Shown here: in pieces, positions 47,222-55,208 of the stretch
Layout: each line of letters begins with the position of its first letter
Position numbering within the stretch: position 1 is the first letter of the stretch
DNA from: Phytomonas francai
Lineage: Eukaryota; Euglenozoa; Kinetoplastea; Trypanosomatida; Trypanosomatidae
DNA: 64,000 nt
Assembly: GCA_001766655.1 (NCBI GenBank)
Contig: MJCC01000001.1
Coordinates: 62,265 to 126,264, forward strand
Reading direction: 5' to 3'
Translations under genes and position numbers: made by a program
Notes under the pieces: generated by a model
What the model saw: only the letters and a program-made list of their open reading frames with translations
The model's database searches: none
What the model was told of the DNA's origin: nothing

Positions 47222-47385
47222 TAAGCTGTTCGGAAAAACATCCATATTGCATAAAGTAAGAAACTCTGTGATCATCTCCCAAGATACCTTCATGCGCATG
47301 AGCCCTTGCTCACGCATTCAAACATTTTCCCTTTTTCCGGATTTTTTGTAGATTTCCATAGCGAAGGTCAAAATATCGAGATGTT

Positions 47386-47391
47386 AAAAAA
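47386..47391 (-). terminator. Pol III terminator of tRNA-Asn
   Basis: Six T residues on the minus strand, two bases after the discriminator base of the tRNA (47393), which is the normal RNA polymerase III stop signal. Confidence 0.85.
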
Positions 47392-47392
47392 G

Positions 47393-47465
47393 CTCCTCCC
47401 GTTGGATTCGAACCAACGACCTGTAGGTTAACAGCCTAACGCGCTGCCGACTGCGCCAGGGAGGA
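47393..47465 (-). tRNA. tRNA-Asn (anticodon GTT)
   Basis: A 73-base cloverleaf on the minus strand. The acceptor stem TCCTCCC pairs fully with GGGAGGA, with discriminator G. The A box reads TGGCGCAGTCGG and the B box GGTTCGAATCC, both matching the consensus. The T stem is GTTGG/CCAAC. The anticodon loop is CTGTTAA with GTT in the middle, decoding AAC directly and AAU by wobble. There is no intron and CCA is not encoded. It is transcribed against the surrounding polycistronic unit, so it may be a point where Pol II transcription from the left is slowed or ends. Confidence 0.96.
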
Positions 47466-47676
47466 TTCGTGTGCCCAAAACTGATGGACAAAATGGGTAT
47501 GTAAAGGGTATTTGGGCGCTTCGTTCGGGTGCCAAAACGTTTGAATCTTTGGGGGGGCGAAGAAAGAGTCTAGTAATGTACAATAAAATACTTTGATCGC
47601 TAGTATTATCGACTTATGTAAATATGGATATTTTCCTTTTTTTTTGTACTTTACTAACGCGATTAGGGGGGAGGGG

Positions 47677-47733
47677 GGGCCTTCATCGAAAACCCCTCGA
47701 ACCGGCATTGCCGAGCGAGCCCGGTCGCGGCCC
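47677..47733. other. GC-rich island with nested inverted repeats
   Basis: In otherwise AT-rich DNA, GGGCC at 47677-47681 pairs with GGCCC at 47729-47733, and inside it ACCGG (47701-47705) pairs with CCGGT (47721-47725). A competing small hairpin CGGC-ATT-GCCG lies at 47703-47713. On the minus strand GGTTCGAGGGG resembles a weak B box. No known RNA family was recognised. Confidence 0.35.
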
Positions 47734-48577
47734 ATTAAAAACAAAATTCACATATCTTTAGTGTAAGTTTCAACCCTCCCGCATATATATCAAAATTCAA
47801 ACTATCCCCTTTGTATCGAAAGGGCATGGATTAAAACGTTTTTATGCTTCCAATGGGATCTTTGATTTCCACGGGCATTTTCCTAAGTTGCCTGTGCCCT
47901 TTGGGTTTTCACACATCCAGGATTCCTTGCTCGGCCAAACCAATGGCTTGAGAAATTGTTTTCTATAATGTATTTATTTAAGGCTTGGTTGGTGGATATG
48001 AAAACAGCAAACTATTTTATTTCAAAAAAAATATATATTTTTGGCGAATGGGGTTTCATGAGGAAGGGGGGGGCATCATGAAAAAACATACCGTAGACCC
48101 CGTTAAGGGTAGAAAAGGTTTTCCAGAACCGGTTCTATTTGCGCATCTGCCCTTTTTTTTTTTGAAGAGCTCATCTTGAATCAGATAAACGCACACCACG
48201 GGTACAGTTGTAATCGCGGTGGGGTTTCACGTTCTGAGGCAATTGCTTTCTGTATATTATGCGCCTGAAAAATAGGCCCTCACCCCATCCCTTTTTGTTT
48301 CTGCGTTCGGTTCCTGCCTGTGCGTCTTTTTCTCAAACCGCCTCTCCCGCTTTATTTGTCGATAATATTTACTATGGCGAAATGACTTAAATTCAAACTG
48401 GTTTCGTAATTTTTCATACTTGAAATGTTAAGCTGGGTCGTAGTAGTTTATCTTTATGCATTTGCCTGCCCGTTTAGATTAATAAAGATGCACTGTAAAG
48501 CTTTGCTTCTACACTTATTTCTGGCTCATCTTACTAATATAGTCGTGAAAGCAAATTCCTTTGTCAATAAAAGAATT

Positions 48578-48586
48578 ATGAAATGA
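48578..48586 (+). promoter_or_regulatory. Two-codon upstream ORF (ATG AAA TGA) overlapping the dUTPase start
   Basis: ATG at 48578, one Lys codon and TGA at 48584-48586; the TGA shares bases TG with the dUTPase ATG (48583-48585). The nearest splice acceptors (AG at 48541-48542 and 48550-48551) lie upstream, so this element should be in the mature mRNA. Whether it affects translation is not known. Confidence 0.6.
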
Positions 48587-49383
48587 AGCATACCTCCTCT
48601 TTAAAGCTTTCTTCATCAATATTCAACGCTCTTCTGGATCTACAAGATGGTCTGAATGCAATGATTGATCATTCATGGAGAAATGTTAGAACTCCTGATA
48701 ACTGGAGTCTTGCGATCACTATGGAGGCTGGAGAATTGATTGACTCATACCCATGGAAATGGTGGAAAAACACCAATATGGAGCCTGACTTTAATAACAT
48801 TCGTATTGAGTTGGTTGACATCCTTCACTTTTCTCTTTCTGGCTCAATGATGATGCAATCTACGGTTGATGATAAAGTCGCTATGGTCGCAAAGAGAAAG
48901 CTGGCTGATTCATTTATACCTTTCGAGCCAAAGACCACTGCCTATACGACAGCTGTAAATGGGATGGTTTTTATACCGCTAAACAATACTGAAAACGCTT
49001 TGGCAACCTTTCGAAACCTAATTCACCTTTCCAATATATACCGCTTTGATATTATTACCGATATCATTATATGTGCAGCGCAGGACTTAAACTTTAACCT
49101 TGTTGCTTATTACATAGCGAAGCACACCTTGAATTACATTCGCCAGCTCGGTGGTTACAAAAGTGGTTTGTATGTAAAGGTAAAAAATGATATAGAGGAT
49201 AATGTCATTTTACACAATTGTATCAAGGACTTTAAACTCGATGAAACCCTGGATGAAAATCTCTACATCAAGGTCTGGAACGATATCATGTGCAATGTTT
49301 ATGATTCCTTTCAAGTATCAATGGAGGACAGAAAGGATATTCAATATTGGGTAACACTCGCTAAGGATCAGGTTCCCTCATAA
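48583..49383 (+). CDS. DUT: Dimeric all-alpha dUTP/dUDP diphosphatase
   Basis: It hydrolyses dUTP (and dUDP in this family) to dUMP, keeping uracil out of DNA and feeding dTMP synthesis. It belongs to the MazG-like, all-alpha dUTPase family of trypanosomatids and not to the trimeric beta-barrel type of animals. The metal-binding motif is complete: E48-x-x-E51 in TMEAGELIDSYPWKWWKN and E76-x-x-D79 in RIELVDILHFSLSGSM. The downstream block FRNLIHLSNIYRFDIITD and FNLVAYYIAKHTLNYIRQL, then NDIEDNVILHNCIKDF, is close to what I remember of the Trypanosoma cruzi and Leishmania enzymes. The 266-residue length is normal. No presequence is visible. Codon use is AT-rich compared with its neighbours L23a and EXO84. 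The start is 48583. Confidence 0.96.
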   Translation: MKHTSSLKLSSSIFNALLDLQDGLNAMIDHSWRNVRTPDNWSLAITMEAGELIDSYPWKWWKNTNMEPDFNNIRIELVDILHFSLSGSMMMQSTVDDKVAMVAKRKLADSFIPFEPKTTAYTTAVNGMVFIPLNNTENALATFRNLIHLSNIYRFDIITDIIICAAQDLNFNLVAYYIAKHTLNYIRQLGGYKSGLYVKVKNDIEDNVILHNCIKDFKLDETLDENLYIKVWNDIMCNVYDSFQVSMEDRKDIQYWVTLAKDQVPS

Positions 49384-49857
49384 TACAAGAATATCACTAA
49401 AAAATATGCATATGAACCATTTGGCTTTCACCAATTCCGTGTTAGCTCCAGCTTGCATAGCCTATTCTGGAGTAAAGTCATTTCACTAGCACCCATTAAG
49501 GACTTTTTCTCATCTTTTCAAATGCCATAGACAGCATGTAGCTTCGCTTTCCTAGAGTTACTGAATCGAGATACCATAACAAGATGATTATCATCTGCTG
49601 CATAGAAAAATATCTCCTTTAATGGCTTGTTTAAATTTTAACATTCATAAATTATGGTTCCAGTTGAATATATTTAAGTGTCTTCATAGAATGCGTTTTA
49701 GCCACAAACTAATATCCAATACCAATGTTCACATGACAAATCACTTTTATTAAAAAAGAAATAAAGCCATCAATTTTTCCTACTTTCATCTATTCATCCC
49801 GTCATACCTTTAAAAAAAAACCTTTCTAAATCACCTAGCTTCAAGATTTAGCTTGTT
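49384..49857. other. Intergenic region before L23a
   Basis: AT-rich spacer without a gene. Several AGs (49836-49837, 49844-49845, 49850-49851) follow a CT-rich stretch just before the L23a start and are candidate acceptors with a very short leader. Confidence 0.55.
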
Positions 49858-50313
49858 ATGCCTGCGAAGTCTTCTGTGAAATCCGCCCCGAAGGCCGCCA
49901 AAAAGGCTGCGCCAAAGGAGGTGAAGACCACCAAGGTGGTGAAAGTCGTCTCGCGCAAGGCGTACACTCGTCCGCAGTTCCGTCGCCCCCACACGTACCG
50001 CAAGCCGGCGACCACCAAGCCAAGCAGTAACGTGTGCGCGCTACAGAGCAAGCACGACGCGTTCAGCATCATCCGTTACCCGCTCACATCGGACAAGGCC
50101 ATGAAGAAGATTGAGGACAATAACACTCTCACATTTGTGGTGGACTCGCACGCGAACAAAACAGAGATCAAGAAGGCTATTCGCCACCTCTACCAGGTCA
50201 AGGCAGTCAAGGTGAACACTTTGATCCGTCCAGATGGCTTGAAGAAGGCGTACATCCGTCTGTCAGCCGCTCATGATGCCCTTGAGACTGCCAACAAGAT
50301 TGGTCTTTTGTAG
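49858..50313 (+). CDS. RPL23A: 60S ribosomal protein L23a (uL23)
   Basis: A large-subunit protein near the polypeptide exit tunnel, where it binds 5.8S/28S rRNA and contacts SRP. The 151 residues start with a Lys/Ala-rich arm (PKAAKKAAPKEVKTTKVVK), followed by the uL23 domain: RPHTYRKPATTKPSS, FSIIRYPLTSDKAMKKIED, NTLTFVVDSHANKTEIKKA and the RPDGLKKAYIRLSA end block. All core elements are intact. Codon use is GC-rich, as in L19. Only one copy lies in this window. Confidence 0.97.
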   Translation: MPAKSSVKSAPKAAKKAAPKEVKTTKVVKVVSRKAYTRPQFRRPHTYRKPATTKPSSNVCALQSKHDAFSIIRYPLTSDKAMKKIEDNNTLTFVVDSHANKTEIKKAIRHLYQVKAVKVNTLIRPDGLKKAYIRLSAAHDALETANKIGLL

Positions 50314-50538
50314 TTTGGCAAAGGAATAAGAATGAGTCTTTAGTTTATGTTTGTTATTTACAGCTATTTTTCAATTAATTTGAATTAAGTGAGGCGATTC
50401 ATCTTCTTTATTTAGATATAAAGCTTTGGAATTGTTACTGCTGTTATTGTGACATTTTTTTTAAAAAAAATCCATTTCCTTCTTCAACCAGAATTTATTA
50501 CCAGTTACATAAAATATCAAGGTAAAAGTAATTAGAAA

Positions 50539-53500
50539 ATGAGTATTCTTTATACTTACAATAATAAAAATGCGTTTCTTGTTGAGTCTGATGATTGTAG
50601 AAAGGGTGTCGCCCACTTGAAGGGTGACCACAAACGCCGCTGCTATGTATTATTTATACCACAAGCAAGCAGTGATGCAACCATAGCGATTTCGTCGGCA
50701 TCAAAACTTAGCCCACTTGTAAGAGCATACAGTTCCTGCTTAGAATTAGCTCACACTATTTTCCAGCCTTTCAGCCCGAAGAACGTGGAAGCTATAATCG
50801 ATTTGGATTCTTATTCGAATCAAACCGCACCGCAAACTCCTGCAGTAGTCCTATCAGCTGCATTTTCCATACTACCCCTAGTACATGCCCTAAACTCAGG
50901 TGAGGAAGTTAGTTCTGATAGTGTCAAATGCCATCTCATGTATGATTTTCTTCCAGGTTCTTTTTTTGCTCATCACAGGGATGGACAATATCAATTTTCC
51001 TTTTGGAATTTATATCTTTGTGTAGTGTATGCTGTTGCATTCGATAGCGCAGATTCCATATCAAATTCATACTTTTGCCTCACCCAGTACTTATTGCGCT
51101 CTTCCCCTGATTCGAGAAAGGCAAAGGTTACAGTAAGCCACTCGGTGTCTGTTTGGAATCAAGAACTTCTCTGGAGGCTTATTAATTCACTTTTATCAAC
51201 GTTAGCAGTTGTCCATGCAGCTGGACTTCACTATGGCGGACAAATTACCACTGACGATATCGTCTGTTTTGCAATTCCTAGACAACTAAGTATTCAGCTT
51301 GAAAATACTTTGAATTCCCTGCGGGACAAATTTGGACGCGATGAATGGGGTGTTGACGCCATCAAATCCTTTATGCGCACCATCAATAGTAATATTATAT
51401 TGCCTTCTGCTATAATTGTGACACAAGCTCCAGTGCATCGAACTTTCTTTACTCTGACTTGCATCCCACGTAGTTCGTTTTCAAATCACAGCAACGCCTC
51501 CTTATCGGAGTTTGAATCCTGCCAACAAAAGGACTTGAATTGTGTCGGGAAAATTTTGCTCTCTATTATTGAAGCACAAAAGGCGTCGAATGTCACCACT
51601 GATACTCCTGTGAGCTCGGAACTTGAGTTTTTTATTCAGCGAATGTGTGGGCCTTTTTCCTCTAGTGCCCATACCACAACTTCGCCAGTTCTTTATATGA
51701 CTCGATTGCAGGCGCTTCGTCTTCGCGCCAATTCGTGGTTCCACTGCTTACTTGCTGAGGAAACGCATCTCCTAGCATGCTATTATCTCCAACTACACAG
51801 AGTGCAAGGACAATCCGTATACGGTGACACAAAATCTGAAGTTCAAAAGAAACTTGACACACAGAAAAATAAAGCCATTCTTAAGGAAGAAGCAGCACAC
51901 CTTGTAAAGTATGAAGCCGAAATAAATGCAAAAGTAAAGTTCTTGGAGGCTCGTGAAAATGAATTATCGAATCGAGAGAAAAAGCTTGAAGCCATACTTG
52001 CATTGTATGAGCTCACATATGCTCATCTTGATCAGCTCCCTGATGCTGAAAATGCCGGCTACTCCGAGCTTCAACGTCAACTTTGCGACCAGTTGATGGC
52101 CAAGGACCTACATCATGCTGGGAAAACAGATTACACCCCTTCACCGAACTCAATGCCCTCACCCAGATCAAAATTTACTTCTCACATAGATCGTGATCAA
52201 CCTCGCTTTATGAAAAGTAGTGAGGTTGATGATCGTAATGACACTTCCTCGTTAGTCTATCACCATCGTAATGATTTATCAGGAGAAATGCACATTAATG
52301 AAGCCTCTTCTCAAGTGGTACCGCAACTCAGCTCGGCACCTCATTTCTCTTTTTCAGTACCGGTTGGCAGAACATCGCCCGATAAAACTAATCGAAGTGG
52401 TTTGGTAGAGATCTCTGGAAAAACTCCACTGAATCCTACTGAAGTAATAAAAGGTGGTATGATGAATGAAAAAGGTACCGCACAACATCTTGATCCACAC
52501 AGCAACTTTAATTCCAATCAAACCACTTCATCATACTCGATTTCGGAGGGTGAGAAACTCTTTTCTTCAAAAGGAGTTGAGCCCTATGCGACAAAATTGC
52601 CTTCACAAAGCTATTCTCGTGATATTGCCTTTCAACAACCTGCCTACGACGACAAAAATATCATAGACTGTATTTATAAGGTACTCCCCAACGCACACGA
52701 CTCAGTGCCGTCCCTTCTCCCCAATGCCACCACCGGCACGCCTCTCACACCACCAAAGAATACATCCAATCCACAAGAGAAACCGCCTAGTGGATCGATT
52801 TTTTACTCACCACCTTCCCCATCTAAACTAGAGAATCGATCACCATCCTTTCGAAGATCTGATAAACCCATTGATGGAAATAGTCCCTGCGAGGCGCATA
52901 CCAACGGCACACCCCAAACCGGGGATATGCCAAAAGGCCCTCTGGGGGATTTTCACGACGATGACAGGTACAACAGCCACTGCACCCCCAAGCATCCAGT
53001 TCCGGAGACACTCAGAAGGGAGGATCGGAGCTCACGCAGTAAGTATTCTACAATGCAATCCAATATGAAGATTGAGTGCGCAGACACCAGCAACAGTAGC
53101 CTTGATGTTGAGGCCACGCCAGAGCACATAAATCGGCGGAGAGTCTTGGTACCCAAATTGTCCGGGGTACTATTGGATATTGAATCCTTTTTTGTTCCTG
53201 AGCATACCGAATCTGCCAAAGGAAGTAGTCAACTAAAAACACCATGCACCTGGGTGAATGGCAATCAAGATTCGAAAGAACAACAGTCCTGTCGGGAATT
53301 GCGCAGCACACGTGTCAAAACGGACCTCGACCAGGATTGGATTCAGCTCCACTACGCAGAATTAGAGAAAATGCAAAACAAATTTCGCCAAGATAGTGCC
53401 CCGGGACGCAATATGAACGCTGCTCGCAGTACTCGCACGACTCCTCGCAGCTTCAAAGTAGTAAAAAGAAGGCACTCGGAAGGTGTGTCGAGGGAAGGCC

Positions 53501-54588
53501 GCGACAGCCATCAAAAATCGGCAGAGACGTCTACAAAGGGCGAAAATGATTCAAACCCCACGTTGAAATGCTCAAGCCAAAAGCAGGTAGAGGGACATCA
53601 ACAAGAGAGGGAACGCAATATTATGTCCGCCGAAATCGAAGTTGTTACGGAAGAGGTACCTAAATGCGTGGAGCTGAGCCCCAATAAGCCTCCCGTACCA
53701 TCCCATCATCACTCTTCCACGACAGAATTGTCCATATTAAATCATTCTCCTTATGCTGTGTATGAGCCAAGCCTACAGAACTTGAATTCGTTGACAAATT
53801 CTGCTTCTAGGTTACCCAAAACAGCGACCGACCCTCAAATAAAGCCAAAAACTCCAAAAGAGGTTGTATCCACAACCAAAATGGCCACTTCAAGACGCGG
53901 AGCGTCTTTGTCCACCCACTCCACCTCCTCACTCTTGAGTTTGTATGCATCAGAAAAGTATCCGTCCAAAGAACAGCAAAAAGGAGTGAAGTCTCATAAG
54001 GACAGTCGTACGGACAGCACTGACGTCAGAAAGCTGAGTTCAAACACTTTTCTTACTTCAAAGCTCACAACTCCCCGTCGGAATTTGAACTCGTCTTCAC
54101 CTTCTTTAGCTTCTTCCCAGGCCCTTTCCTCGATCCATTTGCGTAAGCATGTAGAGATGCACCGACAACCACAATTCCCTCTTTCTAGTCCTCGGGAGAA
54201 AGTTAGAGGTAGTAGGAACCTTCAGTCAACGTCCTCAAATGCGTATATTCATGCCGTGAACCAACCAAAAGATAGCGTACTGAGCAACACATCCGAAGTA
54301 GAGTTTTCTAACCAGCGAAAAATTCGGCGCAGCGAGCGTTCAGTGCCAACCCCAAAAGCAGAAAACATGACTTTTTGGACCCCTAGAAATTTAAAAATTG
54401 GGGCACAAGGCGTTTCCCCCCACCAAGATTCTCCATTGAAGTCTGCAGATATTTCTCCCAATTCCGCCAAATTTACAACTGAAAGCTTGAAAGGCGGTAC
54501 TAAGAGCTGTACTAAGACCAGCTCAGTTGATGATGCGGCACAAAATTTGCTGAAGCGACTCCGAAACAATGTCAGTTTGACATCTTAG
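50539..54588 (+). CDS. Pseudokinase-like protein with long disordered C-terminus
   Basis: A 1349-residue protein. Residues about 60-420 look like a protein-kinase fold with the catalytic residues lost. The helix and loop WRLINSLLSTLAVVHAAGL followed by HYGGQITTDDIVCF (H231) corresponds to the HRDLKPxN loop, but Asp, Lys and Asn are absent. QQKDLNCVGKILLSIIEA matches the alpha-F region, as in DLWSLG. No Gly-rich loop or DFG is seen. The pattern resembles PAN3-type pseudokinases, but the C-terminal knob of PAN3 is not found, so I do not name it so. Residues about 447-505 form a strong coiled coil (ARENELSNREKKLEAILAL). The rest, some 840 residues, is Ser/Pro/Asn-rich with many possible phosphosites (SPS, TPK, SPR). 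The ATG at 50539 follows AG at 50490-50491. Confidence 0.55.
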   Translation: MSILYTYNNKNAFLVESDDCRKGVAHLKGDHKRRCYVLFIPQASSDATIAISSASKLSPLVRAYSSCLELAHTIFQPFSPKNVEAIIDLDSYSNQTAPQTPAVVLSAAFSILPLVHALNSGEEVSSDSVKCHLMYDFLPGSFFAHHRDGQYQFSFWNLYLCVVYAVAFDSADSISNSYFCLTQYLLRSSPDSRKAKVTVSHSVSVWNQELLWRLINSLLSTLAVVHAAGLHYGGQITTDDIVCFAIPRQLSIQLENTLNSLRDKFGRDEWGVDAIKSFMRTINSNIILPSAIIVTQAPVHRTFFTLTCIPRSSFSNHSNASLSEFESCQQKDLNCVGKILLSIIEAQKASNVTTDTPVSSELEFFIQRMCGPFSSSAHTTTSPVLYMTRLQALRLRANSWFHCLLAEETHLLACYYLQLHRVQGQSVYGDTKSEVQKKLDTQKNKAILKEEAAHLVKYEAEINAKVKFLEARENELSNREKKLEAILALYELTYAHLDQLPDAENAGYSELQRQLCDQLMAKDLHHAGKTDYTPSPNSMPSPRSKFTSHIDRDQPRFMKSSEVDDRNDTSSLVYHHRNDLSGEMHINEASSQVVPQLSSAPHFSFSVPVGRTSPDKTNRSGLVEISGKTPLNPTEVIKGGMMNEKGTAQHLDPHSNFNSNQTTSSYSISEGEKLFSSKGVEPYATKLPSQSYSRDIAFQQPAYDDKNIIDCIYKVLPNAHDSVPSLLPNATTGTPLTPPKNTSNPQEKPPSGSIFYSPPSPSKLENRSPSFRRSDKPIDGNSPCEAHTNGTPQTGDMPKGPLGDFHDDDRYNSHCTPKHPVPETLRREDRSSRSKYSTMQSNMKIECADTSNSSLDVEATPEHINRRRVLVPKLSGVLLDIESFFVPEHTESAKGSSQLKTPCTWVNGNQDSKEQQSCRELRSTRVKTDLDQDWIQLHYAELEKMQNKFRQDSAPGRNMNAARSTRTTPRSFKVVKRRHSEGVSREGRDSHQKSAETSTKGENDSNPTLKCSSQKQVEGHQQERERNIMSAEIEVVTEEVPKCVELSPNKPPVPSHHHSSTTELSILNHSPYAVYEPSLQNLNSLTNSASRLPKTATDPQIKPKTPKEVVSTTKMATSRRGASLSTHSTSSLLSLYASEKYPSKEQQKGVKSHKDSRTDSTDVRKLSSNTFLTSKLTTPRRNLNSSSPSLASSQALSSIHLRKHVEMHRQPQFPLSSPREKVRGSRNLQSTSSNAYIHAVNQPKDSVLSNTSEVEFSNQRKIRRSERSVPTPKAENMTFWTPRNLKIGAQGVSPHQDSPLKSADISPNSAKFTTESLKGGTKSCTKTSSVDDAAQNLLKRLRNNVSLTS

Positions 54589-55208
54589 GTTGTTATGTTT
54601 GATCTCTTCGCCACAATAAAAAGCAGCCACCTGAATAGTTCAAAAAAAATATTGACTTATATCGTAGGGTGACTTTATTTTTCCCGTTTAGTCTTTAATG
54701 AATGTACATTTCCCTGGATTTTGAAATGTGTCAGGTGGACATTTGTTTATTTATGATTCTTTTATTAGTACTATCATTATTACTACTGCTTTACCTTGGT
54801 TTGTTTTTCATTCTATTGTATTGGCGTAGCGCTAATAGATTTTTTTGCTTCTCTTTTTTTTTTTTAAAGACTAGTTACTAATGCATTGTGCATATTATCT
54901 TATATATATATATATATATATATATCAGATTCAATACTTTTTTTCTCTAAAGAAAATGAGTTCTCGTTGTAACTATCAAAATGTTACCGGTTGCGCAAAT
55001 CTCCTGCTTTGGGTTTCGGAGTACTGTATTTGAAAGTTCTATGTTCTACTTCTTAAAAAAAAAACCATTATTGTGTTTAAATTTCTCTCATTTGTTTTGT
55101 TGTATATTTCAGGATAAAAATAATTTGTAGAGGTCCTTATAAGAAAAATATGCTGAGCATAGTATATCCACATATTATAAACTATTCATAGATTTATACC
55201 GAATATAG
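54589..55208. other. Intergenic region before the partial-PHD gene
   Basis: T-rich spacer with a TA repeat at 54901-54925. No gene was seen on either strand. The tract TTTGTTGTATATTTCAG ends in AG at 55111-55112, 97 bases before the next ATG. Confidence 0.55.
54901..54925. repeat. TA microsatellite
   Basis: Perfect TA repeat of 25 bases in the spacer before the partial-PHD gene. Confidence 0.9.

Larger units (their letters stand above)
47222..48582. other. Intergenic region holding tRNA-Asn and a GC-rich structured island
   Basis: 1.36 kb. It contains the minus-strand tRNA-Asn with its terminator, a GC-rich patch with nested inverted repeats at 47677-47733, and runs of G, A and T. A frame at 47985-48179 lacks an ATG start and is not convincing. 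The dUTPase leader begins near 48542. Confidence 0.6.

Noticed and set aside
47550..47700. A small nuclear RNA gene divergent from tRNA-Asn
   Set aside because: In trypanosomatids U-snRNA and 7SL genes often start about 100 bases from a divergent tRNA, so I looked there. ACTTTACTAA at 47648-47657 recalls a U5-type loop, but no Sm-like site or stem partners follow it and no U2, U3, U6 or 7SL block is seen.
47985..48179. 64-codon frame between the tRNA and dUTPase
   Set aside because: TTG start, G- and A-run driven composition, no features.
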